Positions 1 through 7,660 of a stretch of DNA of 29,121 nucleotides are shown here, in pieces (position 1 is the stretch's first letter; every line of letters begins with the position of its first letter). Origin of the DNA: a virus. Location of the stretch: the IMG/VR virus record IMGVR_UViG_3300046009_013966, positions 1 to 29,121 of that record; one strand, written 5' to 3'. The position numbers and the translations under genes are program-made. The notes under the pieces are model-generated. The model was not told the DNA's origin. It worked only from the letters and a program-made list of their open reading frames with translations, and made no database searches.

Positions 1-2
1 CG

Positions 3-1436
3 GAGAAATATTGGATAGCCGATCTCGAAGAACGATCGGGACAATACTATACCAAAACCGGAAGGTTAAAGCAAAACCCAACAAATCCTAGTGGGCTGTC
101 TAAGAAATATTCGGGCGAACTATCTCATGCTACGCAGTTAGCTCGTCGCCAACATTTCAAGAAACATGGTGCCAAGGCCAGCTCTGATGCCAGCGCCTAT
201 GTACCTGCGCCTGGCGACACTGAAGCCACCACTAAACTCAGCAAATACACCAAACGCTATCACGAACGATATCGTGTTCGTGAACAACATCTGCCCTGGA
301 TACTCATGTCAGCCGAACAGCGCATGATCATCAAGGAATCCGAACAGCAATTAAGTTTCAATGGCTATACAACGGTCAACCTAGATCTTTGTCCAGGTGC
401 AGTGATCACCCTCAAACAGGTCATAGACAATCCTGCTCTGAATCCCGAATTTGTCATCAAAGCCATACAGGCTACGGATGCCATGCTGGGTGTAGAACGC
501 GAAGCCATGAATCAGGGTTTTGCCACCACAGAACTCATACATGATTTTACCATGTACATGGGCATAGCTCATGATACCCTGCACTTGTTGGGTTTGACCG
601 ATGCCGACTTTGCCACCAAATACGGCAAGAATTGGTTTGAAACGCACATGCGTAAAATGTCAGAGCTGGGCATGCACAACGATGGCATCATGATGCAGCA
701 ATATGGAACGCATCTGCCCGTAGAGCAAGGAGAGGTTGAAGAAAGCATGAAACCCATAAAAAGCACTCACGCCGTGCAGAGCATTCTTTTGCACCGAACC
801 GATGGCAAAACTATCAAACGCCATAACTTAGTCAAGAAACTAGACTTCAAAGACGATACGGAAAACAGCAAAATGGATACAGAAATCAAAGAAGCTGCTG
901 ATGCCGCTCTTAGCAAAAAAGCATCTGAGAGTGGTGTTAGCCTGGGTACCTTGCGTCAGGTCTACAAGCGTGGCGTAGCGGCCTGGCGCACTGGCCACAG
1001 ACCCGGAACTACTCCGCAGCAATGGGGCATGGCCAGAGTCAACAGCTACATCACCAAAGGCAAAACCTATCACACTGCAGACAAAGACCTGCGTGAAGCC
1101 GAAGAAGCCCAGAATTTGCCTGACAATCAAAACATTAAAAAAATGGGTCCCTACAAGCACATGGGCGATCCACAGCGCGATGAACGCGATATTAATTTTA
1201 ACGATGGCAAAGACGTTTTTCATGGCATAGACAAAGCCGTGACCGACGAAGTTGGTTTCGATGGCAAGCCCGTAGGATTTGTTAGCTTCAAGAGTTTCAT
1301 GCACGAGCCTGAAAACATCAAAACAACTGCTCAACACGATGCTGCACGAGCCAGCATTCATGCAGCTCAGGTTACTGATTTCGCCCAGCACGGTCCAGCC
1401 TATAGAGCCCAAGTCAAAGCACGTAAAATGGAGTAG
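3..1436 (+). CDS. 5'-truncated phage head-region protein with DUF5824-like motif
   Basis: The reading frame is open from the first bases of the window, so the real start lies upstream and 477 codons are visible; the first ATG in the frame is at 306 but is not needed as a start. The N-terminal visible part is basic and rich in Ser/Lys/Tyr (SKYTKRYHERY around nt 240-275). Around nt 930-1075 there is a strongly recognisable stretch (SGVSLGTLRQVYKRG, AAWRTGHRPGTTPQQW, ARVNSYITKGK) that I associate with the DUF5824 family of phage and plasmid proteins, function unknown. It is followed by a charged region and a C-terminal tail rich in His/Ala. It lies upstream of the Dps-like gene with only two bases between stop and ATG. 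Its position at the head of the capsid-associated block suggests a virion or morphogenesis role, but this is inference. No catalytic motif is seen. Confidence 0.75.
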   Translation, partial: EKYWIADLEERSGQYYTKTGRLKQNPTNPSGLSKKYSGELSHATQLARRQHFKKHGAKASSDASAYVPAPGDTEATTKLSKYTKRYHERYRVREQHLPWILMSAEQRMIIKESEQQLSFNGYTTVNLDLCPGAVITLKQVIDNPALNPEFVIKAIQATDAMLGVEREAMNQGFATTELIHDFTMYMGIAHDTLHLLGLTDADFATKYGKNWFETHMRKMSELGMHNDGIMMQQYGTHLPVEQGEVEESMKPIKSTHAVQSILLHRTDGKTIKRHNLVKKLDFKDDTENSKMDTEIKEAADAALSKKASESGVSLGTLRQVYKRGVAAWRTGHRPGTTPQQWGMARVNSYITKGKTYHTADKDLREAEEAQNLPDNQNIKKMGPYKHMGDPQRDERDINFNDGKDVFHGIDKAVTDEVGFDGKPVGFVSFKSFMHEPENIKTTAQHDAARASIHAAQVTDFAQHGPAYRAQVKARKME

Positions 1437-1438
1437 TA

Positions 1439-1873
1439 ATGGAAGAATTAATTCAAGCATTAAGACAAACGTTGGCCAATACCTTTGGCATGTATTTCCA
1501 GGCTCATAGCGGTCACTGGAATGTCGAAGGACCGGACTTTGCTGAGTATCATGATTTCTTGGGCGAGCTCTATGAAGAGTTGCACGGAGCCGTAGATCCC
1601 ATAGCCGAGTACATCAGAATACTAGATGCCTATGCTCCAGGCGACATCAGCGAAATGATGATGTCCACCAGCATTAGTGCCATGGGCGTTAAAAGCAACC
1701 CCAGGGACATTGTTAGCAGCCTAGTGGACAGCAACAACATCTGTCTTTTGACTCTCATGACAGCCTTTAAAGCCAGTGAAGCTGCTGGAGAAGTTGGTTT
1801 GTCAGACTTTTTAACACAACGCATCAATGCACACCAGAAACATGCCTGGCAGATGCGTAGCATGCTAAAATGA
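1439..1873 (+). CDS. Dps/ferritin-like DNA-binding or iron-storage protein
   Basis: This 144-aa protein has the length and helical pattern of the Dps subfamily of ferritin-like proteins, which oxidise Fe(II) with peroxide at a site between subunits and can protect DNA. The signature region HWNVEGPDF at residues 26-34 is typical. Aligning by spacing with E. coli Dps (H51, H63, D67, D78, E82), the likely ligands are H26, H38, D53 and E57. The residue matching D67 is G42, so one ferroxidase ligand appears to be missing. There is no long basic N-terminal tail as in E. coli Dps. A GGAG ribosome site lies just before the ATG within the end of the preceding gene, and the stop overlaps the next ATG (ATGA). 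In this setting it could be a packaged or early-infection DNA or oxidative-stress protector; that role is inferred. Confidence 0.85.
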   Translation: MEELIQALRQTLANTFGMYFQAHSGHWNVEGPDFAEYHDFLGELYEELHGAVDPIAEYIRILDAYAPGDISEMMMSTSISAMGVKSNPRDIVSSLVDSNNICLLTLMTAFKASEAAGEVGLSDFLTQRINAHQKHAWQMRSMLK

Positions 1874-2358
1874 AAAGCTTCGTAGAAATCATTTGGGAAT
1901 CAAAATCCCAAGATGACGTTATTTCGGACACCGATCTCGAACAAATGGCCGAGGCTTTAACCTGGGACGACATTGCGGATCTTTACGATGCCGATGAACT
2001 CATCGAAGTCGACGAAGCCGAAGAAGACATCAATGAAGCTCTAAGTGCTCAGGCTCGTCTGCGTAAGCGCATGACCTTTGCCAGACACAAGGCCAAGCGG
2101 GTGCAATTGCGTGGCATCAAGCTTCGCAGAGCCAGTGACTTTGCCACTCTCAAGAAACGTGCCACCAATGCTGCACGCAGATCCATAACCAAAAGATTGC
2201 TCAGAGGTCGTGACAAAGCGTCTCTGAGTCCAGCGGAAAAAGATAGAATAGAGCAACAAGTACGTCGCATGAAGAACATACAGAACATTCTGGCTCAGCG
2301 AATGATTCCCAAGATTAAAAAGATTGAGCAGGGTCGTCTGTACAAGAAACGCAAATGA
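1870..2358 (+). CDS. Basic hypothetical protein with capsid-targeting-like leader
   Basis: 162 aa, starting MKSFVEIIWESKS. The leader resembles the short N-terminal capsid-targeting sequence of T4 internal head proteins, and I8-W9-E10 followed by Ser fits the [L/I]-x-E cleavage pattern of T4-type prohead proteases. An acidic segment (residues about 15-55, rich in Asp/Glu) is followed by a strongly basic, Arg/Lys-rich helical half (residues about 60-162), with SLSPAEKDRIEQQV around residues 116-130. The basic half looks like a family of conserved hypotheticals in marine T4-like phages. The bipartite acidic/basic composition would suit a DNA-associated internal or scaffold-core protein, but no function is established. 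ATGA overlaps join it to both neighbours, so it is probably translationally coupled. Confidence 0.75.
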   Translation: MKSFVEIIWESKSQDDVISDTDLEQMAEALTWDDIADLYDADELIEVDEAEEDINEALSAQARLRKRMTFARHKAKRVQLRGIKLRRASDFATLKKRATNAARRSITKRLLRGRDKASLSPAEKDRIEQQVRRMKNIQNILAQRMIPKIKKIEQGRLYKKRK

Positions 2359-2777
2359 AAAAATTCTTTGAACTAAGAAACGAACTCTATGAATCTGCTT
2401 GCCCTGTGGCTACGCAGCATCTGGACACCAACGTTAAAAATCGCCAGCATGCCATTGATGAATATCTGTACGGCCCAGCCAACCCCAACGAGCCCGGTGA
2501 TCATTGGAATAAAATAGCCAAGGTCTGGAGCATCAGTGTAGAAAATGCCAAGACCATGACCTGTGGCAACTGTGCGGCATTTGATATTTCGGACAAGATG
2601 CGCAAGTGCATAGAAGTGGGCATGCAAGGTAAAGAAAAATCGGCCGATGCTCTGGCCACCGCAGAAAAAGCAGACCTGGGTTACTGCAACATCTTACATT
2701 TCAAATGTGCTGGTACCAGAACCTGTAAGCTATGGTTGACCGACGGTCCCATAGATAATAAAGACCGAACCATGTAA
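2355..2777 (+). CDS. Cys-rich conserved phage protein, putative metal binding
   Basis: 140 aa, beginning MKKFFELRNELYES, another short leader of the MK-x-F-x-E-L-R type with L11-Y12-E13 followed by Ser. The body carries a CxxC at C70/C73 (MTCGNCAAFD), C85, and a second cluster C111, C118 and C124 (GYCNILHFKCAGTRTC). This Cys pattern is conserved, to my recollection, in hypothetical proteins of marine T4-like phages and suggests a bound zinc or iron-sulfur centre. No enzyme motif is visible. The gene overlaps its upstream neighbour by ATGA and the downstream ATG by one base (TAATG). Function unknown; a structural or capsid-internal metal protein is one possibility. Confidence 0.7.
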   Translation: MKKFFELRNELYESACPVATQHLDTNVKNRQHAIDEYLYGPANPNEPGDHWNKIAKVWSISVENAKTMTCGNCAAFDISDKMRKCIEVGMQGKEKSADALATAEKADLGYCNILHFKCAGTRTCKLWLTDGPIDNKDRTM

Positions 2778-3385
2778 TGTTCAGCATTGCCAGAATCGAT
2801 TTTATAACCGATCCTGTAATTAACGTAGGCATAGATGATGTTTTTTACAAGGATCCGCAGGCCATGGACTTCTTTGATAAAGATGGCTATGAGCTCACTA
2901 GACTCGAACAGACCTATTATGCCTGCCAGGGACTAGAAGTAAGTCGTTATACTGCTGGTCATCCCGGAGTATTTCAGCCCTGGATTGCCGTTGATCATGA
3001 ATATTTGAGCATAGATCATAGCTGTGCCATGTATCGCTGCAATTTTGAGGGTATGGCCCTGGCACAGATTCAACGACAGACCAAGAAGTATCCCCGCGTA
3101 GGTTGGTTATTGACCTGCAAGAAGAAATGGGGGCTGGATTTAAACATAGATTATTGTGATGGCAACATAGCACTAGAAGTTATACATCTAGAATGGGATA
3201 GTCCTAGTCTAGAGTACATAGAACAAGAAAGAGTCAAAGCCGAAGAATTAGTTAAGAATACAGATTGGGTGGATGCTGCCAAGCGAGTTTGGTCACTACG
3301 AGATGAATGGCAAAACCTCAAAGGCTGGTATGCGCAGGCTCATTGGAAAGCAACCTATTTTGGATTAGAAAGGCCCTGGTATTAA
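2777..3385 (+). CDS. Conserved hypothetical phage protein
   Basis: 202 aa, MFSIARIDFITDPVINVG. It is rich in aromatic residues, especially Tyr and Trp, without signal peptide or membrane segment. The segment YPRVGWLLTCKKKWGLDLNI (residues about 105-124) followed by YCDGN and EVIHLEWD resembles hypothetical proteins I recall in cyanomyovirus-like genomes. Unlike its neighbours it does not begin with the MK-x-F leader, so it may not be targeted to the capsid. It starts on the A of the previous stop codon (TAATG) and ends directly against the next ATG, so it is part of the same tightly coupled operon. No function can be assigned. Confidence 0.7.
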   Translation: MFSIARIDFITDPVINVGIDDVFYKDPQAMDFFDKDGYELTRLEQTYYACQGLEVSRYTAGHPGVFQPWIAVDHEYLSIDHSCAMYRCNFEGMALAQIQRQTKKYPRVGWLLTCKKKWGLDLNIDYCDGNIALEVIHLEWDSPSLEYIEQERVKAEELVKNTDWVDAAKRVWSLRDEWQNLKGWYAQAHWKATYFGLERPWY

Positions 3386-5545
3386 ATGAAGACATTCAAA
3401 GATCTAAGAACTGTTCAAGAACAAGCATCACCCATGATCAAACCACCTACGAATGAGTTTGGTAAAAAAGAAGATGCCTTTGCCCATGCCAAGCAACATG
3501 GTGGTAAGGTGTTTAAAAAGACATTTACCCATCCTACTTCTGGTATGAAGAATGTTAGTTATGTTGTTAGAGAAGATGCCGAACAGATTGATGAGCTAAA
3601 AAGAACAACACTTGCCAATTATGTTAGCAAGGCAGCAGGTAGCTATGGTCGTGACAAACAGAACATAGGCAGAGAAAGCCCAGATGGTACCGTGGCCAAG
3701 GCTCGACCAGAACTCAAACGCGCAGTAAAGAATCGTCTAACTGGTATCAATCGTGCAGCCGAAAGACTGGCCAAAGAAGAAACCGAAATCGACGAAGCAT
3801 CCAAGAAACCTAATGCCACTACTCGTCATCTAAGACAATATCCAGTTAGTGATAAGGACGTGGCTAAACCTGTTAAGCAGTCAGAGTATCAACATCATGT
3901 CGTATCAAAGTTAGATGGTAATGTTTTGGCCTCTTATAAATCACGGGAAGATGCGCATAAAAATGCTCATGGTAATCCAGTTGTTTCCGGTTCTCTAGAA
4001 ACCATCGGTGATCGTAAATATGTTAGAGAGCAAAGTGAGTCTAAACCCGTAACATATTACTCATTAGTACATAAAGCAACTAATAAAGTACTAAGCACAC
4101 ATAAAGATTTAGAATCTGCTAAAGACGAACATAGGGGCATGGATCAGGGTGAACGAGCACATTACAGAATTGCCACGACAACAAAAGCGCCTAAGTCTTT
4201 TAGTATGAAAGAAGATGCCGAAGGTGTGGCGGAAGACATTTCCTCTACTAAAAAGAAAATATCAAAATACGAAGAACTTGCGTTGGCTGCGAATCGTGCT
4301 GGTGATGATGCAAAAAGCAAACAATATCAACAAAAGATTCAAGTACTTAAACAAAAAATGTCTCAAGGTGTGGCAGAAGAAAATATTCTTGAAGGTGCAT
4401 ACGAAAAATCTGAAGAAAATAAACGTTCTGCTGATGCTGCTAAGAAGCAAGGTGATATGTTCGCCCATCACCTACACATGGCTGACCATCACGATAATTT
4501 AGCTCAATGGCATGCTGAGAGAGGTCGTCATAGCGTAGCAGATAGTCATGCAGCCAAGGCTGAAGAACATCAAGAAAAGGCTATGGAACATAAAAAGCAA
4601 GGTGTGGCGGAAGCTGCATTCAAAGATCCTAGTCCTATGATGAAAGACAGCATCAAGCAAGATAGAATTCGCAGTCTAAAAAATCTTATTGCTGTTGCCA
4701 AAGTAAAAGGCGTCCATCATAAAGTCAAAGAATATGAATTAGAATTGAAAAAATTGAAGGAAACGACGGAAGTGACAGAAGCCGGTGCATTTTCCTATGG
4801 AGCTAAACCACCACGTAAAGGTTCGGTTGCCTACAATGCTCTCATGAAACGCAAAGAGCAGGATAAAAATCGTGTCAAAGAAATCGAAGCCATTGGTACT
4901 AAAAATCATCATGTAGGTGTAGCCAAAGTCACAAAAGCTGTGGCGGAAGGCTATACCGGTCGTGAAACCAAAGACGGAACCTGGCGTGTGTTCAAGGATG
5001 GGCAAGCGGTAGCAGTGGCGGGACCATTCAAGAGCAGAGATGAAGCACATGCCTGGATTAAAAAACACAAGCAAGGTGTCTCGGAAGCCAAAGATACTGA
5101 GATGTACAAGTACATAGATCAGTCTGGTGGTCATCAAATAAAAGGAAAATCAGGAACCTATGTAGGTTATACGCATTCTGCCACCAAAGGCAAGGGTGCC
5201 AACATTCTAAAGCATAACACGACAAAAAAGTATTATGCAGCAGGTGGTTCATCCACAGCATTTACTGCAAAAACTACTCTACACGATACACCCCAAGCAG
5301 CAGCCAGGGCATATCACAAAGGTAACCTAGCCGAACAAGACGAAAAAGAAGCACAAGAGTATGATTACGAAGGCGACATGGCTAGATCCGATCTGCGCAG
5401 CATTATATTCAATGCACAAGAGGTGCATGACATGCTGGAGCCCAACACCAATTTACCTGAGTGGGTACAGGCCAAGATTACCAAGGCCGAGGACTACATG
5501 AGTTCCGTAAGATCCTATATGAAGGCCGAAAATGAAGACCTTTAA
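3386..5545 (+). CDS. 719-aa modular protein with repeated protease-like junctions, capsid-internal candidate
   Basis: The protein begins MKTFKDLRTVQE, a capsid-targeting-like leader, and is built of about ten short Lys-rich modules. Module borders are marked by recurring sites: IDE-L (68-70), IDE-A (135-137), VAE-D (281-283), VAE-E (329-331), VAE-A (407-409), VTE-A (463-465), VAE-G (519-521), VSE-A (565-567) and LAE-Q (648-650). Four of the five VAE/VSE sites are preceded by Gly, three of them by Gln-Gly. These fit the [LIV]-x-E|A/G/S-like rule of T4-type prohead proteases. Two modules are internal paralogues (around residues 167-195 and 222-252, both with a K-x-L/V-S/A pattern). The last module (about 660-719, ARSDLRSIIFNAQEVHDMLE) resembles a small domain I recall widely in marine phages. 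The protein may be a polyprotein of injected or internal head peptides; this is inference. It overlaps the next gene by 14 bases. Confidence 0.75.
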   Translation: MKTFKDLRTVQEQASPMIKPPTNEFGKKEDAFAHAKQHGGKVFKKTFTHPTSGMKNVSYVVREDAEQIDELKRTTLANYVSKAAGSYGRDKQNIGRESPDGTVAKARPELKRAVKNRLTGINRAAERLAKEETEIDEASKKPNATTRHLRQYPVSDKDVAKPVKQSEYQHHVVSKLDGNVLASYKSREDAHKNAHGNPVVSGSLETIGDRKYVREQSESKPVTYYSLVHKATNKVLSTHKDLESAKDEHRGMDQGERAHYRIATTTKAPKSFSMKEDAEGVAEDISSTKKKISKYEELALAANRAGDDAKSKQYQQKIQVLKQKMSQGVAEENILEGAYEKSEENKRSADAAKKQGDMFAHHLHMADHHDNLAQWHAERGRHSVADSHAAKAEEHQEKAMEHKKQGVAEAAFKDPSPMMKDSIKQDRIRSLKNLIAVAKVKGVHHKVKEYELELKKLKETTEVTEAGAFSYGAKPPRKGSVAYNALMKRKEQDKNRVKEIEAIGTKNHHVGVAKVTKAVAEGYTGRETKDGTWRVFKDGQAVAVAGPFKSRDEAHAWIKKHKQGVSEAKDTEMYKYIDQSGGHQIKGKSGTYVGYTHSATKGKGANILKHNTTKKYYAAGGSSTAFTAKTTLHDTPQAAARAYHKGNLAEQDEKEAQEYDYEGDMARSDLRSIIFNAQEVHDMLEPNTNLPEWVQAKITKAEDYMSSVRSYMKAENEDL

Positions 5546-5837
5546 AGAACTCAGGGAAGCCACCTACAAGGGCAAGACCGTGCCCTTGAACAAGCCCATG
5601 GCTGGTGATATTAAAAAACGCAAGGTCTATGTTGATCCAGATGGTGACGGCAAAGCCAAGAAAGTAGAATTTGGTGATACTACGGGGCTGACCATCAAGA
5701 CATCGGACCCCAATCGTCGCAGAAATTTCAGAGCGCGTCATAATTGTGACCAGAAGAAGGATAAAACAACAGCAGGATATTGGTCCTGTAAAGCCTGGAG
5801 TGCACCTACAGTCAAACAGGGACTGGGCACTAAATGA
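5532..5837 (+). CDS. Small basic conserved phage protein (DUF5872-like), leader with LRE|A site
   Basis: 101 aa, beginning MKTFKELREATYKGKTV. The leader has L7-R8-E9 followed by Ala, an excellent fit to the T4 prohead-protease rule. The body (YVDPDGDGKAKKVEFGD, then RRRNFRARHNCDQKK and AGYWSCKAW) matches a domain I know from many marine phage proteins, named DUF5872 as far as I recall; the family name should be checked. The conserved Cys/Trp/Arg core (RARHNCD, YWSCKAW) suggests a small folded basic domain. The ATG lies inside the end of the 719-aa gene, and ATGA joins it to the next gene. A capsid-internal or packaged DNA-binding role is plausible but unproven. Confidence 0.8.
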   Translation: MKTFKELREATYKGKTVPLNKPMAGDIKKRKVYVDPDGDGKAKKVEFGDTTGLTIKTSDPNRRRNFRARHNCDQKKDKTTAGYWSCKAWSAPTVKQGLGTK

Positions 5838-6574
5838 AAACTCTAGCAGAGCTACGGGAAAAATGGTCCAACAAATACAAACGCAGCATAGATTGCAACG
5901 ACCCTAAGGGCTTCAGTCAACGTGCGCATTGTCAGGGTAAAAACAAAACCAATGAAGGTGTTAGTACTTCATATAATAAGCCCGATGAGCAAACTGGTGT
6001 AATGTCGTACCATGATCTAGAAGCTCATATCGGTAAACCAAAGGCTCTTTTGATTGCTAAGCACGAACAATTTCAAAAACATATGTTTCCGCAAATGAGT
6101 TTAGGGGCTCAGGTAGGTTTTAAGTTTGAAAGACGTCATGGTTTTGAACATGTTTATGCTGTTCATGGTCCCAATAAGTACGTTGACAAAGAAAAGCCTG
6201 GATACAGAACCATGCTTAGATTTCATTTAAGTGGTAGTGGTAAAAAGGTTACTCAGGTTGATCGTTCTGTTAATCACAACAATGAACGACATCATGAAGG
6301 TAGTCTAGTTTGGGATCATCGTGAGACCTGGGAACATCCGGTAAACAAACGTGAGGATAAACAAATAGCTAAGAGAATGGCTGCATCTAAAGCTACTAAT
6401 GAAAATTTTCAAGACGGACGTAATCCACAGGATCGGGGTGATAGTGCTAGACACGGCATACCCAAGGGAGCTACCATAGCTCTCCTAAAGAAAATTCGTA
6501 GCAGTCCCAATTCTAGTCCACGCAAGAAACAGCTTGCGCATTGGCAGATAAATATGCGAAAGGGTCGCACCTAA
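5834..6574 (+). CDS. Modular basic protein with capsid-targeting-like leader
   Basis: 246 aa, starting MKTLAELREKWSNKYK. Three parts can be seen. Residues about 17-37 (RSIDCNDPKGFSQRAHCQGK) form a small Cys-containing motif I recognise from marine phage proteins. The middle (about 45-190) is a His/Tyr-rich domain unlike its flanks. The C-terminus (about 195-246; GDSARHGIPKGATI, KKQLAHWQINMRKGR) is another widespread phage module. The DNA of the middle part is more AT-rich and uses codons such as GTT/AGT/CAT more than the flanks, suggesting insertion of a separate domain. ATGA overlap with the upstream gene. Function unknown; the leader groups it with the internal-protein candidates. Its 3' end contains a late-promoter motif for the following fibre gene. 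Confidence 0.75.
   Translation: MKTLAELREKWSNKYKRSIDCNDPKGFSQRAHCQGKNKTNEGVSTSYNKPDEQTGVMSYHDLEAHIGKPKALLIAKHEQFQKHMFPQMSLGAQVGFKFERRHGFEHVYAVHGPNKYVDKEKPGYRTMLRFHLSGSGKKVTQVDRSVNHNNERHHEGSLVWDHRETWEHPVNKREDKQIAKRMAASKATNENFQDGRNPQDRGDSARHGIPKGATIALLKKIRSSPNSSPRKKQLAHWQINMRKGRT
6547..6554 (+). promoter_or_regulatory. T4-type late promoter (GATAAATA)
   Basis: GATAAATA matches the NATAAATA/TATAAATA -10 element read by T4-like late sigma factors (gp55 type), which need no -35 box. It lies in the end of the upstream gene, 46 bases before the ATG at 6600, and would start a transcript for the fibre genes and the subtilase. Assignment is from the motif and position only. Confidence 0.5.
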
Positions 6575-6599
6575 ATTTTAATGACAAACTGAGAAAAGC

Positions 6600-7130
6600 A
6601 TGCCTAATCTTAAATTAAGTCAATTGCCTGTAGCCAACAATGCTGTAGCCGGTGATTATGTTTATCTTGTGCAAGGTGGTGTTAGCAAGAAACTAACTGC
6701 TTCGAATCTGTTAGTTGGTCTGAACATGAACATCATACCCAGCACCAATGATGTCTATAGCATGGGCAACAGCACCAATAGATTCCGAGCCATCTATGTT
6801 GCTTCGGATGGAATCTTCCTGGGCAATACCAACCTCAGAGCCGATGCCAATGGCAGTGTAACTTTTTCCGGCAATCTAGCAGCCAATGCTTTTGTTTCAT
6901 TGGGATCAGGCGTACCAACTTTGCGCAGCAATAGCAACATCAATCTTAGAGCAAATTCCAATGGCGGTGGTGGAGCGGTTGTCATCACCAACAGTCCTCT
7001 GAGATTTACTGGTTTCACCACAACACAAAGAAATTCGTTGATTGGCGTAGCCAATGGTGATGTAATCTATAACACTACCACTAATAAACTTCAGGCCTAT
7101 GTCAATAATAGCTGGACGGATTTACACTAA
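6600..7130 (+). CDS. Tail-fibre/adhesin-like structural protein, copy 1
   Basis: 176 aa. The N-terminus (LSQLPVANNAVAGDYVYLVQ, then SKKLTASNL) is the typical start of short phage fibre or head-decoration proteins in this lineage. Residues about 55-80 hold the module with RFRAIYVAS and LGNTNLRADANG that recurs in the other fibre genes of this window. The C-terminus (AVVITNSPLR, FTTTQRNSL, GDVIYNTTTNKLQ, NSWTDLH) is closely similar to the following gene. Low Cys, rich in Asn/Ser/Gly, with no signal peptide: a beta-rich virion surface protein is likely. A late promoter lies 46 bases upstream. The stop overlaps the next ATG by one base. The exact fibre or whisker role is not determined. Confidence 0.75.
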   Translation: MPNLKLSQLPVANNAVAGDYVYLVQGGVSKKLTASNLLVGLNMNIIPSTNDVYSMGNSTNRFRAIYVASDGIFLGNTNLRADANGSVTFSGNLAANAFVSLGSGVPTLRSNSNINLRANSNGGGGAVVITNSPLRFTGFTTTQRNSLIGVANGDVIYNTTTNKLQAYVNNSWTDLH

Positions 7131-7660
7131 TGCCTGATAATTTAACCATTGATGCCTCATCAGCATCCGGAGCCGATACTACCTATCTGGTAAAAGTCGA
7201 TCCTGGATTGACCAGCAATCAGATCAGTATTGCCAATCTTCTGAACAGCACGAGTGGTAATGTCGGATTTACTACTAGCAATATCCATACTTTGGGTAAT
7301 ACAAATCGTAAATTTCGCGGCATTTATCTGTCTCAGGAAATCAACGCCAACTCTCTGGTGATTAATGAGACTGCTGGAACCATCAACTTCAAGTCCAATG
7401 TATCAGCCAATGGTTTTGAAATTGTTAACAGCACAGCGGAACCTGCCCTAAAAAGCTTGTTTGATTTGCGCATATATGCCAATGCCAACAGCAGAGGTGG
7501 CGCGGTTGTGGTTACCAATAGCCCTCTGAGGCTTGCAAGTTTTACTACGACCGATCGCGACAATCACATTATTTCACCAGCCAACGGTGATGTAATTTTA
7601 AACATAACCACCAATAAAATACAGGTGTTTGCTGATAAAGTTTGGACGGATTTACACTAA
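7130..7660 (+). CDS. Tail-fibre/adhesin-like structural protein, copy 2
   Basis: 176 aa, a paralogue of the gene before it with the same length and layout: an N-terminal YLVKVDPG segment, a central RKFRGIYLS module, and a C-terminus with GGAVVVTNSPLR, GDVILNITTNKIQ and VWTDLH. The 3' ends and following start codons of both copies are identical over 19 bases (7114-7132 and 7644-7662), which supports tandem duplication. Divergence is greatest in the N-terminal third, as expected for paralogues that attach to different partners or targets. Its last base is the A of the next gene's ATG. Probable virion surface protein. Confidence 0.75.
   Translation: MPDNLTIDASSASGADTTYLVKVDPGLTSNQISIANLLNSTSGNVGFTTSNIHTLGNTNRKFRGIYLSQEINANSLVINETAGTINFKSNVSANGFEIVNSTAEPALKSLFDLRIYANANSRGGAVVVTNSPLRLASFTTTDRDNHIISPANGDVILNITTNKIQVFADKVWTDLH

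Noticed and set aside
1-305. A separate gene before ATG 306
   Set aside because: The frame of the 306 gene is open from the window start with similar composition, so it is one truncated gene.
3935-3942. TATAAATC inside the 719-aa gene as a late promoter
   Set aside because: The last base does not fit NATAAATA and it lies deep within a coding frame with no gene start nearby.
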